Shown: piece by piece, positions 50,913 to 58,872 of the stretch
How the letters are laid out: every line of letters starts with the position of its first letter
Position numbering within the stretch: the first letter of the stretch is position 1
The notes under the pieces: generated by a model
Database searches by the model: none
What the model was told of the DNA's origin: nothing
The model's input: only the letters and a program-made list of their open reading frames with translations
Position numbers and translations under genes: made by a program
NCBI RefSeq assembly: GCF_012927345.1
Contig: NZ_JABBGJ010000020.1
Location: 62,001 to 126,000, forward strand
Direction: 5' to 3'
Length of the DNA: 64,000 nucleotides
DNA from: Paraburkholderia polaris
GTDB taxonomy: Bacteria > Pseudomonadota > Gammaproteobacteria > Burkholderiales > Burkholderiaceae

Positions 50913-51944
50913 ATGTTGACTGTGTATAGCGATCGGCACCGGCTGCACCATGGCCATGCTGAATTGATCGACGGCGAAATGAAGCCTTGCTTCGAGATGC
51001 CGAGCCGCGCCGATTTCGTGCTGGAACAGGTGCGCGAAACGAAACTCGGCGAAGTGATTGCGCCCGCATCGTTCGGGCTCGATCCGGTACACCGGATTCA
51101 CGACAAGGGCTTCATCGCGTTTCTTGGCAGCGCGTGGGACGAATGGAGCGCGCTCGGCCGTAAGCACGATGCGCTGCCGCTCGTGTGGCCGGTGCGCGGC
51201 ATGCGGCAGGACCGCGTGCCGGAAGATATCGACGGCAAGCTTGGCTACTATTCGATGGATGCCGGTGTGCCGATTACCGCGGGCACCTGGACTGCCGTGA
51301 GCGATTCAGTGGATGTCGCGCTCACTGGCGCACGCCACGTGAGGGAGGGCGCGCGCAGCGCGTTCTCGTTGTGCCGGCCGCCTGGGCATCACGCCGCGGC
51401 GGACTATATGGGTGGCTACTGCTATATCAACAACGCGGCGGTGGCGGCGCAGTCATTGCTCGACGCAGGCGCGAAACGCGTGGCGATTCTCGACGTCGAC
51501 TATCACCACGGCAATGGCACGCAGAGCATTTTCTATCACCGTTCGGACGTCTTGTTCGCTTCTCTGCATGGCGACCCGCGCACCGAGTATCCGTTCTTTC
51601 TCGGGCACGCCGACGAAACCGGCACGGGGGCCGGCCTCGGCTACAACGCGAATTTCCCGCTGCAACCGGGTACGGCGTGGGCGGACTATACGGTAGCGCT
51701 CGACGCGGCTTGCGCGCGTGTCGCTGATTACGCGCCGGATGCGCTGGTGGTGTCGCTCGGTGTCGATACTTTCGAAGAAGACCCGATTTCGCAGTTCAAG
51801 CTGCGCAGCGCTGACTATCTGCGCATCGGCGAGGCGATCGGACGAGTGGGGAAGCCGACTCTGTTCGTGATGGAGGGCGGCTACGCGGTCGCGGCGATTG
51901 GGGTGAATGCGGTGAATGTGCTGACGGGTTTTGAATCGGTTTAA
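50913..51944 (+). CDS. Histone-deacetylase-family acetylpolyamine amidohydrolase
   Basis: A 343-residue zinc hydrolase of the class II deacetylase family, which in bacteria removes acetyl groups from acetylated polyamines. The catalytic His pair is in RPPGHHAAADYMGGYC; zinc ligands are the Asp and His in ILDVDYHHGNGTQ and the Asp in VSLGVDTFEEDP; VMEGGYAVAAIG gives the C-terminal Tyr. GAGGAGA lies about eight bases before the ATG. Together with AguB, the synthetase and the aminotransferase it points to polyamine breakdown. A role in histone-like protein deacetylation is not suggested by the context. Confidence 0.88.
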   Translation: MLTVYSDRHRLHHGHAELIDGEMKPCFEMPSRADFVLEQVRETKLGEVIAPASFGLDPVHRIHDKGFIAFLGSAWDEWSALGRKHDALPLVWPVRGMRQDRVPEDIDGKLGYYSMDAGVPITAGTWTAVSDSVDVALTGARHVREGARSAFSLCRPPGHHAAADYMGGYCYINNAAVAAQSLLDAGAKRVAILDVDYHHGNGTQSIFYHRSDVLFASLHGDPRTEYPFFLGHADETGTGAGLGYNANFPLQPGTAWADYTVALDAACARVADYAPDALVVSLGVDTFEEDPISQFKLRSADYLRIGEAIGRVGKPTLFVMEGGYAVAAIGVNAVNVLTGFESV

Positions 51945-52201
51945 CTGACCGTCTGTGGCGACACCGGCTGACTGTGAGCGAAGGGGTTTGGCACAGTCAG
52001 CGCGGCGTTCATGGCTTTTTCATCGCAGTGAGTGCCAGAGCGCTTAGCCGATAAAGCAGCAAAAAAGGCATTGTTGACGGCGGCCCTGCGCGCAACGTGC
52101 AAAGTGTCTATGTCCGCTTTATCGCGCGATCGATACGCTACGATTCGAGCCGGATTCCCGGTGAGATTATCCATAGCCATTGAGCGAGCGGCCGCGATCC
52201 C

Positions 52202-52825
52202 ATGCTTCAGATACTAGGCAAAGCCTCATCCATCAACGTCCGCAAAGTACTGTGGGCATGTGCTGAACTCGACTTGCCGTTTGAACGGGAGGACTGGGGT
52301 TCCGGATTCAGGACGACCAACGTGCCCGAATTCGTCGCTTTGAACCCGAACGCCATGGTTCCGGTGATCAGGGACGGCGAGTTCGTGCTGTGGGAATCCA
52401 ACTCGATCATCCGTTACCTGGCCGGCCGCTATGACGGCGAGTTTCTCTATCCGAGCGATCCTTGCGAGCGTGCGAAGTGCGATCAATGGATCGACTGGCA
52501 GGCGAGCGAGCTGAACCGGGCATGGAGCTACGCGTTTCTTGCGCTGGTCCGGCACTCGCCGGCTCATCAGGACCGGCAGCAGATCGATCTGTCGTGCGCG
52601 AACTGGGCAACGCATATTGCAATCGTCGACAGGCAACTGGAGAAGACAGGTGCCTTCATCGCCGGGCCGTCGTTCTCGCTGGCGGATATTCCGATCGCGC
52701 TTTCGATCAACCGCTGGTTCGAAACGCCATTGCAACACGGTCACTTTCCGGCGCTGACCGCTTATATGGAGCGCCTCGCTCCGCGCGCGGGCTATGTGGA
52801 GTACTGTCGCAACGGCACGCCGTAA
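52202..52825 (+). CDS. Glutathione S-transferase family protein
   Basis: A 207-residue cytosolic GST. The thioredoxin-like N-terminal domain has ILGKASSINVRKVLWACAEL, the cis-Pro region MVPVIRDGEFVLWESNSIIR (glutathione contacts) and then YLAGRYDG. The helical C-terminal domain has AGPSFSLADIPIALSINRW with the conserved Asp of the N-capping box. The usual catalytic Ser is probably one of the pair near residue 9. It stands alone; its substrate is unknown. The 257 bp before it hold nothing I recognise. Confidence 0.88.
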   Translation: MLQILGKASSINVRKVLWACAELDLPFEREDWGSGFRTTNVPEFVALNPNAMVPVIRDGEFVLWESNSIIRYLAGRYDGEFLYPSDPCERAKCDQWIDWQASELNRAWSYAFLALVRHSPAHQDRQQIDLSCANWATHIAIVDRQLEKTGAFIAGPSFSLADIPIALSINRWFETPLQHGHFPALTAYMERLAPRAGYVEYCRNGTP

Positions 52826-52867
52826 GCAGCATACTTGCTGCCTGCGTGATTCGTGAAAGTGAGCGCG

Positions 52868-52912
52868 GTGACTCCGGCCGCAGTGACTTCAGCCGAAGTG
52901 ACTCCGACATAA
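52868..52912. repeat. Three 15-bp tandem repeats
   Basis: GTGACTCCGGCCGCA is followed by two degenerate copies starting GTGACTTC and GTGACTCC, exactly 15 bp apart. They lie in the gap after the GST gene. The 15-bp period is a multiple of three, but no start or product is apparent. Confidence 0.8.
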
Positions 52913-53050
52913 GGGATTTGCACCGCGCTGGAACACTTACAAAAATATTCGCGCAATGTTTACGGATTCCTGATTGCCGGGTACTTCTGCGTACCACCAC
53001 CCGACTCGCCTACAATGGCCGCTTTTGCGACACAGATTGAAGGTTTAAAG

Positions 53051-53395
53051 ATGCGGGTATCGAAATTTGCGCTGGCCTTGCTGACGGCCTGTTTCACTCT
53101 CAATGCAAGCGCCGAGATGACGGCCTCGCAATACAAGCTCTGGGCTCATACCGACAACAACTCGGTCTACGCGGCATACATCACGGGCACGATCAACGCG
53201 CTGGGGTGGGCAAACGGCGATCTGGTGTCGAAGAAGCGTCCGCCCCTGTTCTGCCCGCCGGAAAACCTCGCCATCGGTAACCAGAACGTCTATCCGCTGC
53301 TCGATCGGTTTTTCGCCAACCATCCGGGTCTTTCAGACGACTTTCCAATCGGTCTCGCGATTCTGCGCACGCTTCAGGCGGCGTTTCCCTGCTGA
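53051..53395 (+). CDS. Exported protein resembling the Rap1a/Tai immunity family
   Basis: A 114-residue protein with a signal peptide (MRVSKFALALLTACFTLNAS, cleavage after about ASA). The mature part has YAAYITGTINALGWANG, then PLFCPPENLAIGNQ and a C-terminal pattern ending ILRTLQAAFPC. The two cysteines in this spacing and the AL..AFPC ending resemble Rap1a/Tai-type periplasmic proteins, some of which are immunity proteins for type VI secretion effectors. No effector gene is nearby, so the immunity role is only a family-level guess. ATG 53051 begins the signal peptide. Confidence 0.6.
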   Translation: MRVSKFALALLTACFTLNASAEMTASQYKLWAHTDNNSVYAAYITGTINALGWANGDLVSKKRPPLFCPPENLAIGNQNVYPLLDRFFANHPGLSDDFPIGLAILRTLQAAFPC

Positions 53396-53502
53396 TCCGG
53401 GGTCGCTGCGGCATCGTCGGGAAATGCCGTCGAACCGGTGGTCTGCGCCATCGCGGCGAGAGCAGGCAGCATCATGACGGCAAGAACGAGCAGGGATTTC
53501 AT
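53374..53502 (-). CDS. Small exported peptide, 42 residues
   Basis: A short gene starting ATG 53502 with GGAGA six to eight bases upstream. The first 19 residues are a textbook signal peptide (MKSLLVLAVMMLPALAAMA), giving a mature peptide QTTGSTAFPDDAAATPDQQG plus NAA. Its 3' end overlaps the 3' end of the convergent Rap1a-like gene by 22 bp. I know no family for it. The ribosome binding site and signal peptide make it more likely real than chance. Confidence 0.5.
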   Translation of the reverse strand: MKSLLVLAVMMLPALAAMAQTTGSTAFPDDAAATPDQQGNAA

Positions 53503-53665
53503 CGAGTGTCTCCACGTTGTTAGGAACAACCGGTTTCCGGACGGTGTGGCATCGGTCCGTCGGCCGACGCTACACCGGTTGTGTGGATCGTGCGTGCTCT
53601 AACGAACAGACCGGCAGCGGTTCAGATGAAGCGCGCCGGGGCGTTCGTTCACTACGCCGTGCGGT

Positions 53666-54025
53666 TCAGGACGCCGAGAGCGCTTCCCGGTTGTAGTTCC
53701 TGGCAAAGGCGTTCTCCACGCCCGGCAGAATCTCGACGACTTCGAAGAAGCGGTCCCAGAACGGTGTCTCACGGAGCGCTTCGACCACCAATTCATATGC
53801 GTGATGGCTCGTCGCGTGCCACACCCAGATATCCGTCACGCGCGCCGAATAGAACTCGACGTCGTAGAAACGCATGCTGACCTCGTCGGCGTGGGTCTTG
53901 AGGATCGGCTCGACGTGTTCGCGCAGCAGGCGAAACCGTTCGTCGACAGAAAAGGCGAGCCATTCGGGCGTCGTTTTGACGAGCATGAATACGGTCAATA
54001 CAGGTTCTTTCACAGATGCAGTCAT
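53666..54025 (-). CDS. Darcynin-family protein
   Basis: A 119-residue cytoplasmic protein of the darcynin family: TVFMLVKTTPEWLAFSVDER, then VSMRFYDVEFYSARVTDIWV, HHAYELVVEALRETPFWDRF and EILPGVENAFARNY all fit that family's compact ferredoxin-like layout. Its activity is not known. It is divergent from a TetR regulator with a 99-bp gap containing a perfect 12-bp palindrome, so it is probably the TetR target. Confidence 0.78.
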   Translation of the reverse strand: MTASVKEPVLTVFMLVKTTPEWLAFSVDERFRLLREHVEPILKTHADEVSMRFYDVEFYSARVTDIWVWHATSHHAYELVVEALRETPFWDRFFEVVEILPGVENAFARNYNREALSAS

Positions 54026-54088
54026 GTTGTTCGATTCCAGTTGAATGATGAGTGGCTGATGAGGTTTCGCGAAACAGGTTTAGAATAC

Positions 54089-54100
54089 GAGCGATCGCTC
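54089..54100. promoter_or_regulatory. Candidate TetR operator
   Basis: GAGCGATCGCTC, a perfect 12-bp palindrome, 24 bp before the TetR gene start and immediately after a TAGAAT -10-like hexamer at 54081-54086. Its position would let the repressor control both its own gene and the divergent darcynin gene. Confidence 0.6.
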
Positions 54101-54124
54101 ACATTTAAAACTCGCGTTTCGGCC

Positions 54125-54763
54125 ATGTCCAAATCGACCGCTGCACAACGTCTGAAGCCCCGTAAGTCGCCCGTTCAGCGGCGTTCGGCGCAAACCGTCG
54201 AAACCGTGCTCGAAGCGGCGGCTCGCATTCTGGAGACACACGGTCTCGCTGCGTACACGACCAACGCGGTCGCGGAGCGTGCCGGCGTCAGTATCGGTTC
54301 GCTCTATCAATATTTTCCGAATCGCGATGCGTTGACGGTTGCGCTGATCGAGCGCGAAACCGCGCAGCTGGTGGCCGACATCGAATCGGCGAGCTTGGTG
54401 GAGAGTTCGCGTGGCTGCGTGCTCGCGATGGTGCGCGCGGCGGTCGCGCATCAGATGCGCAGGCCGGAGTTGGCCCGCATCATCGATTTCGAGGAACGCA
54501 GATTGCCGCTTGGCGAGCGCCACCAGCGGGTGGCCGACGTCATTCATGCGGCGCTTTTGAGGGCGCTGACCGACAAGCCCGAAGCGCCGGATCTGGAAGA
54601 TGCGAGTCTGGTTGCGCACGATTTGCTGGCGATCGTGCGCGGCATGGTCGATGACGCGGGCGAGCGCGAGGAACGCGACGCCGCGGCGCTAGAAGTGCGT
54701 GTGATGCGCGCCGTAGATGGCTACGTGGCGCTGTCGAGGGGGGTGAGCGGCGAGTCCTTGTAG
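54125..54763 (+). CDS. TetR-family transcriptional repressor
   Basis: A 212-residue regulator with the TetR DNA-binding domain at about residues 20 to 75 (VETVLEAAARILETHGLAAY, then VAERAGVSIGSLYQYFPNRD) and a helical C-terminal ligand domain. The frame remains open upstream to 53801, antisense to darcynin; ATG 54125 is the sensible start. The ligand is not predictable. Confidence 0.88.
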   Translation: MSKSTAAQRLKPRKSPVQRRSAQTVETVLEAAARILETHGLAAYTTNAVAERAGVSIGSLYQYFPNRDALTVALIERETAQLVADIESASLVESSRGCVLAMVRAAVAHQMRRPELARIIDFEERRLPLGERHQRVADVIHAALLRALTDKPEAPDLEDASLVAHDLLAIVRGMVDDAGEREERDAAALEVRVMRAVDGYVALSRGVSGESL

Positions 54764-54812
54764 TGGTCGCGACCCTTGCGGGGCCCGCTGACGCACCATG
54801 GACGGAACAGGC

Positions 54813-54838
54813 AAAAGGCGGGGCCGCAAGGGCCCCGC
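54813..54838 (-). terminator. Intrinsic terminator after fabV
   Basis: An 8-bp GC stem (GCGGGGCC/GGCCCCGC) with a 5-base loop, followed on the minus strand by CTTTTGCC. It starts six bases after the fabV stop. Confidence 0.7.
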
Positions 54839-54844
54839 GAACGC

Positions 54845-56041
54845 TCAGAGTTGCACGAGGTTGGGAATCTGCACGTCCGGGTTGACGTCGGCTTCATAAT
54901 CCACGCCGGCGATCTCGAATCCGAAGAGACGCAGGAAGTCGGTCTTGTAGCCGCTGAAGTCGGTGAGTTCGTAAATATTGTCGTTAGTCACCTGAGTCCA
55001 GAGTTCCTGGACGCGGGCTTGCACTTCAGGATCAAGTTCCTTGTAGTCGGCGCGCAGACGGCCTTCTTCATCGATGTGCGGCGCTGTGCCGTACATGCTG
55101 TCTTTGTAGAGTCCGTAGACCTGCTCGATACAGCCTTCGTGCGTGCCTTTTTCCTTCATGACCTTGAAGAGCAGCGACAGGTACAGCGGCATCATCGGGA
55201 TCGCGGAGCTAGCCTGCGTGACGACAGCCTTGAGCACCGAGACGCGGGCATCGCCGCCCTTGGCCGCGAGTTTCTCGCGGATACCGAGCACCTTCTGGTC
55301 GAGATCTTTCTTGGCCGCGCCGATCGAGCCGTTCCAGTAGATGTCGTGTGTAATCTTTTCGCCGAGATAGGTGAATGCGGTCGTCTTCGCGCCGTCGGCG
55401 AGCACGCCGGCGTCGAGCAGGGCGTCGATCCACATCTGCCAGTCTTCGCCGCCCATCACCGCGACGGTGTTGTCGATTTCGGCTTGCGTGGCGGGTTCGA
55501 GCACGGTTTCCTTGACGACTTCCTTGTCGGTGTCGATGCCGCGCAGATTGACGGCCTTGCCGATTGGCTTCAGGGTCGAGCTGAAAACTTCACCGGTTTT
55601 CGGATGCGTACGCTTGGGCGCGGCGAGGCTGTAGACCACCAGGTCGACCTGACCGAGATCGCGCTTGATGACCTCAATCGTGCGTTGCTTGACTTCATCG
55701 GAGAAAGCGTCACCGTTGATGCTGGTCGCGTACAGACCTTTTTCTGTAGCAAATTTCTCGAAGGCGGCGGTGTTGTACCAGCCCGCGGTGCCGGCTTTGG
55801 TCTCGCTGCCGGCGCGCTCGAAGAACACGCCGAGCGTGGCCGCGTCCGAGCCGAACGCGGCGCTGATGCGCGCGGCGAGGCCGTAGCCCGTGGAAGCGCC
55901 GATCACGAGCACTTTTTTCGGGCCATTGGCGATAGGGCCGCGTGCCTTGACGTATTCGATCTGTTCTTTGACGTTGGCTTCGCAGCCAACCGGATGGGTC
56001 GATACACAGATGAAGCCACGCACGCGCGGTTTGATGATCAT
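54845..56041 (-). CDS. fabV: Enoyl-ACP reductase / trans-2-enoyl-CoA reductase
   Basis: A 398-residue NADH-dependent reductase of the last step of fatty-acid elongation, naturally little affected by triclosan. The N-terminus has VRGFICVSTHPVGCEANVKE, the NADH site is VLVIGASTGYGLAARISAAF near residue 45, and the FabV active-site region is VVYSLAAPKRTHPKTGEVFS near 230 with Tyr and Lys. The C-terminal blocks (GYKTDFLRLFGFEIAGVDYE) are characteristic. It is transcribed alone and ends at a terminator. Confidence 0.96.
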   Translation of the reverse strand: MIIKPRVRGFICVSTHPVGCEANVKEQIEYVKARGPIANGPKKVLVIGASTGYGLAARISAAFGSDAATLGVFFERAGSETKAGTAGWYNTAAFEKFATEKGLYATSINGDAFSDEVKQRTIEVIKRDLGQVDLVVYSLAAPKRTHPKTGEVFSSTLKPIGKAVNLRGIDTDKEVVKETVLEPATQAEIDNTVAVMGGEDWQMWIDALLDAGVLADGAKTTAFTYLGEKITHDIYWNGSIGAAKKDLDQKVLGIREKLAAKGGDARVSVLKAVVTQASSAIPMMPLYLSLLFKVMKEKGTHEGCIEQVYGLYKDSMYGTAPHIDEEGRLRADYKELDPEVQARVQELWTQVTNDNIYELTDFSGYKTDFLRLFGFEIAGVDYEADVNPDVQIPNLVQL

Positions 56042-56191
56042 GAAGCACCTCTTGTCAGAATTGCCGACATTATAGTGGGGTTGGGTTTTTGCCTGCGAGC
56101 GGCGGTTTGGGTTGCCTACCGCGGCGCAAAAATCGGCCGTCGCTCAGCATCTTGGTAGGATTCAGCCTTTTCAAGCAGACGGTAAGCAAGT

Positions 56192-58696
56192 GTGAAGCTG
56201 ATCCCCTCATTCCTGGAGACCCTTGAAAAAGGGCTAACCCTGGCGAACCCGCTCATCGCCCAGGCCCTTTGGCACCTGCGCCATCCCACGCGCCGCGGCG
56301 TGGCATGGGCTTGCGCTGCGATCCCGGCGCTCTTCGTCGTGTATGTGCTGATCCTGATCCCGTTTACGCCCAGCATCGGCGACATTCGCAAGGCGAAAAT
56401 CGAGCAGCCGGCGCAGATTCTCTCGGCGGACGGCAAACTGCTGGCCGAATTCAAGCCCTCGAACCGTGAGTGGGTGAAACTCAAGGACATCTCGCCGAAC
56501 GTGGTGAACGCGCTGATCGCCACGGAAGATCACCGCTTCTACCAGCATTTCGGGCTGGATTGGCGCCGCACGGCATCGGCCGCGCTGCACACGTTCTCCG
56601 GCGACCGCCAGGGGGGCTCGACCATCACGCAGCAACTCGCCCGCAATCTTTATCCGGACGAGATCGGCCGCGCCCCCACGCTGACCCGCAAGATCAAGGA
56701 GGCGATCACAGCCTTCAAGATTGAAGCGCTCTACACCAAGGACGAGATCCTCGAGACCTACCTCAACACGGTGCCGTTCCTCTACAACGCCTATGGCATC
56801 GAGATGGCGGCGCGAACCTATTTCGACAAATCGGCCGGCGATCTGAACGTGCTGGAAAGCGCGACGCTCACCGGCATGCTCAAAGGCAATAGCTACTACA
56901 ACCCGGTGCTCAACCCCGAACGCGCCCTGCAGCGGCGCAACACGGTGCTGGCGCAAATGGTCAAGTACGACAAGCTCACGCCCGCGGCCTACGCGACGCT
57001 CACGCGCCGTCCCTTGCGCATCGATTTCGAGCGGCAAACCGAGCCGCCCGGACCCGCGCCGCATTTTGCGCAGCAACTGCGCAAGTGGCTCGCGGCATGG
57101 GCTGATCGCAACGACTACAACATCTATTCCGACGGACTGGTGGTGCGCACCACCATCGATTCACACTTGCAGACCATGGCCACTCAGGCCGTGACCTTGC
57201 AGGGCAACCAGTTGCAGGGCATTGCCAACGCGGCGTGGGGCACGCGTGCGGGTTGTGCGAGCGGCCGCGACCTGCTGCAGACTTTCCTGCGTGAAACGCC
57301 CGACTATCGCGCCGCGAAAGACGCCGGCCTGACGGACGACGACGCGCTGAAACGCGTCTCGTCCGACCGCGACCTGGTGCAGTCGGTGTGCGAGTCCAAA
57401 ACCCGCGTGCAGGCGGACTTTCTCGCGATGGATCCCCGTAATGGCCAGATCAAAGCCTGGGTCGGGAGCCGCGACTTCAGCCAGGACCCGTTCGACCATG
57501 TCCAGCAGGCGCGGCGTCAACCGGGTTCGACCTTCAAGCCGTTCGTCTACGCCGCGGCCTTCGAAGATGGCGCCAAACCCAGCGACACCTTTATCGACAA
57601 GCCCGTCGAAATTCCGCTGGCCGGCGGCGAAGTCTGGCGTCCGAGCGACGAGGATGAGCCGAGCGAGCGCGCCATCAGCCTGCGCGACGGCCTCGCTTAT
57701 TCCCGCAACCGGATCACCGCCCAGTTGATGGAAACGGTCGGTCCGAACAAGGTCGCGAAACTGGCCCGCGCCATGGGCGTGCGCGACAGCGAACTCGACC
57801 CGGTGCCGTCACTCGCGCTTGGCACGAGCCCGGTCACGCTGAAGGAGATGGTGTCGGCCTACGGCACGATCGCCAACCTCGGCGGTTACGTGGAGCCGGT
57901 GATGGTCACGCGTATCGAAGATCGCAACGGCGAGGTGCTGGCCGACTTCGCGCCGGCGTCGCCCAAACAGGAGTTGCCGGTCGACGCCGCCCGCACGCTC
58001 GTCGATGTGATGCGCGATGTGGTGAGCCGAGGCACGGGTTCGAGCATTCGCAGCCGCTTCGGCGTTCGCGGCGATGTCGCGGGCAAGACGGGCACCACGC
58101 AAGGTAACGCGGACGGCTGGTTCATTCTGATCCAGCCGCAGCTTGTGGCAGGGGCGTGGGTCGGCTTCAACGACAGTCGGGTGACCTTACGCAGCGACTA
58201 TTGGGGCCAGGGAGCGCACAGCGCGTTGCCGATCGTCGGCGACTTTTTCCAGCGTGCGCAACGCGCGAAGCTGGTCGACAGCCGCATCAGGTTCGCGACC
58301 GACCAGGAGCCGGGTTGGTTTGCGGAACGCTCGGGCCGGCTGCGCGAGTGGTTCCAGCATCTGTTTGCAGCGTCGCCCGCGAAAACTGAGGCACCGGTTG
58401 TCACGCGCAATACCGCGCGACACGCGCCTGCTGTTGCGGCGCCTGCGCCGGCATCTGCATCTGCGTCCACTGCGGATGTCGAACCAAAGCCGCTCCCGGC
58501 GCAGCCGCCGCTTCTTCAGGCGCCTGTGCCGGCGAGCGGGGCAGCGAACGCGGCAGTTGACGGTGAGGCGCATGGCAGCGGCGAACCGGCCTTGGCGCCG
58601 ACGCCTACGCCGGACGACATGGTGTCGCCAGACGCAGGCGGCAGCGCGGCACGCCCGCCCCTGGGTGCGTCGGCGAGCGTCAGCGCATCGCCCTGA
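56192..58696 (+). CDS. Class A penicillin-binding protein (PBP1A-type)
   Basis: An 834-residue bifunctional peptidoglycan synthase. After a short cytoplasmic start, a membrane anchor (WACAAIPALFVVYVLILIPF) lies at about residues 40 to 60. The glycosyltransferase domain follows with catalytic Glu112 in ATEDHRFYQHFG and GGSTITQQLARNLYP. The transpeptidase domain has Ser446 in PGSTFKPF, the YSRNRI motif and GKTGTTQGNADG with Lys632. The last ~110 residues are an Ala/Pro/Glu-rich tail, presumably disordered. The start is GTG 56192; no closer ATG fits. Alone on its transcript. Confidence 0.93.
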   Translation: MKLIPSFLETLEKGLTLANPLIAQALWHLRHPTRRGVAWACAAIPALFVVYVLILIPFTPSIGDIRKAKIEQPAQILSADGKLLAEFKPSNREWVKLKDISPNVVNALIATEDHRFYQHFGLDWRRTASAALHTFSGDRQGGSTITQQLARNLYPDEIGRAPTLTRKIKEAITAFKIEALYTKDEILETYLNTVPFLYNAYGIEMAARTYFDKSAGDLNVLESATLTGMLKGNSYYNPVLNPERALQRRNTVLAQMVKYDKLTPAAYATLTRRPLRIDFERQTEPPGPAPHFAQQLRKWLAAWADRNDYNIYSDGLVVRTTIDSHLQTMATQAVTLQGNQLQGIANAAWGTRAGCASGRDLLQTFLRETPDYRAAKDAGLTDDDALKRVSSDRDLVQSVCESKTRVQADFLAMDPRNGQIKAWVGSRDFSQDPFDHVQQARRQPGSTFKPFVYAAAFEDGAKPSDTFIDKPVEIPLAGGEVWRPSDEDEPSERAISLRDGLAYSRNRITAQLMETVGPNKVAKLARAMGVRDSELDPVPSLALGTSPVTLKEMVSAYGTIANLGGYVEPVMVTRIEDRNGEVLADFAPASPKQELPVDAARTLVDVMRDVVSRGTGSSIRSRFGVRGDVAGKTGTTQGNADGWFILIQPQLVAGAWVGFNDSRVTLRSDYWGQGAHSALPIVGDFFQRAQRAKLVDSRIRFATDQEPGWFAERSGRLREWFQHLFAASPAKTEAPVVTRNTARHAPAVAAPAPASASASTADVEPKPLPAQPPLLQAPVPASGAANAAVDGEAHGSGEPALAPTPTPDDMVSPDAGGSAARPPLGASASVSASP

Positions 58697-58872
58697 GGCT
58701 AATCACGTTGCGCCGCGTGGTTTACTCCGCGCGGCGGTCTGGCCAGTGGCCACGGCCACGTAGGACGCGGTAAGGCCGCGCGGCGTTCTTCCGGGCGGCC
58801 ACGGCCACGCATCAAGCGGGCGCTGAGCGGGCAGGCAAATGGTCCCGAGTTACGCTGCCAGGCGAGGTGTCA

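Noticed and set aside
50913..51944. Reading the deacetylase as a chromatin-type histone deacetylase
   Set aside because: Bacterial members of this family commonly act on acetylpolyamines, and the adjacent carbamoylputrescine amidase supports that role.
54776..56158. A 460-codon plus-strand frame
   Set aside because: Antisense to fabV, which is unmistakable by sequence.
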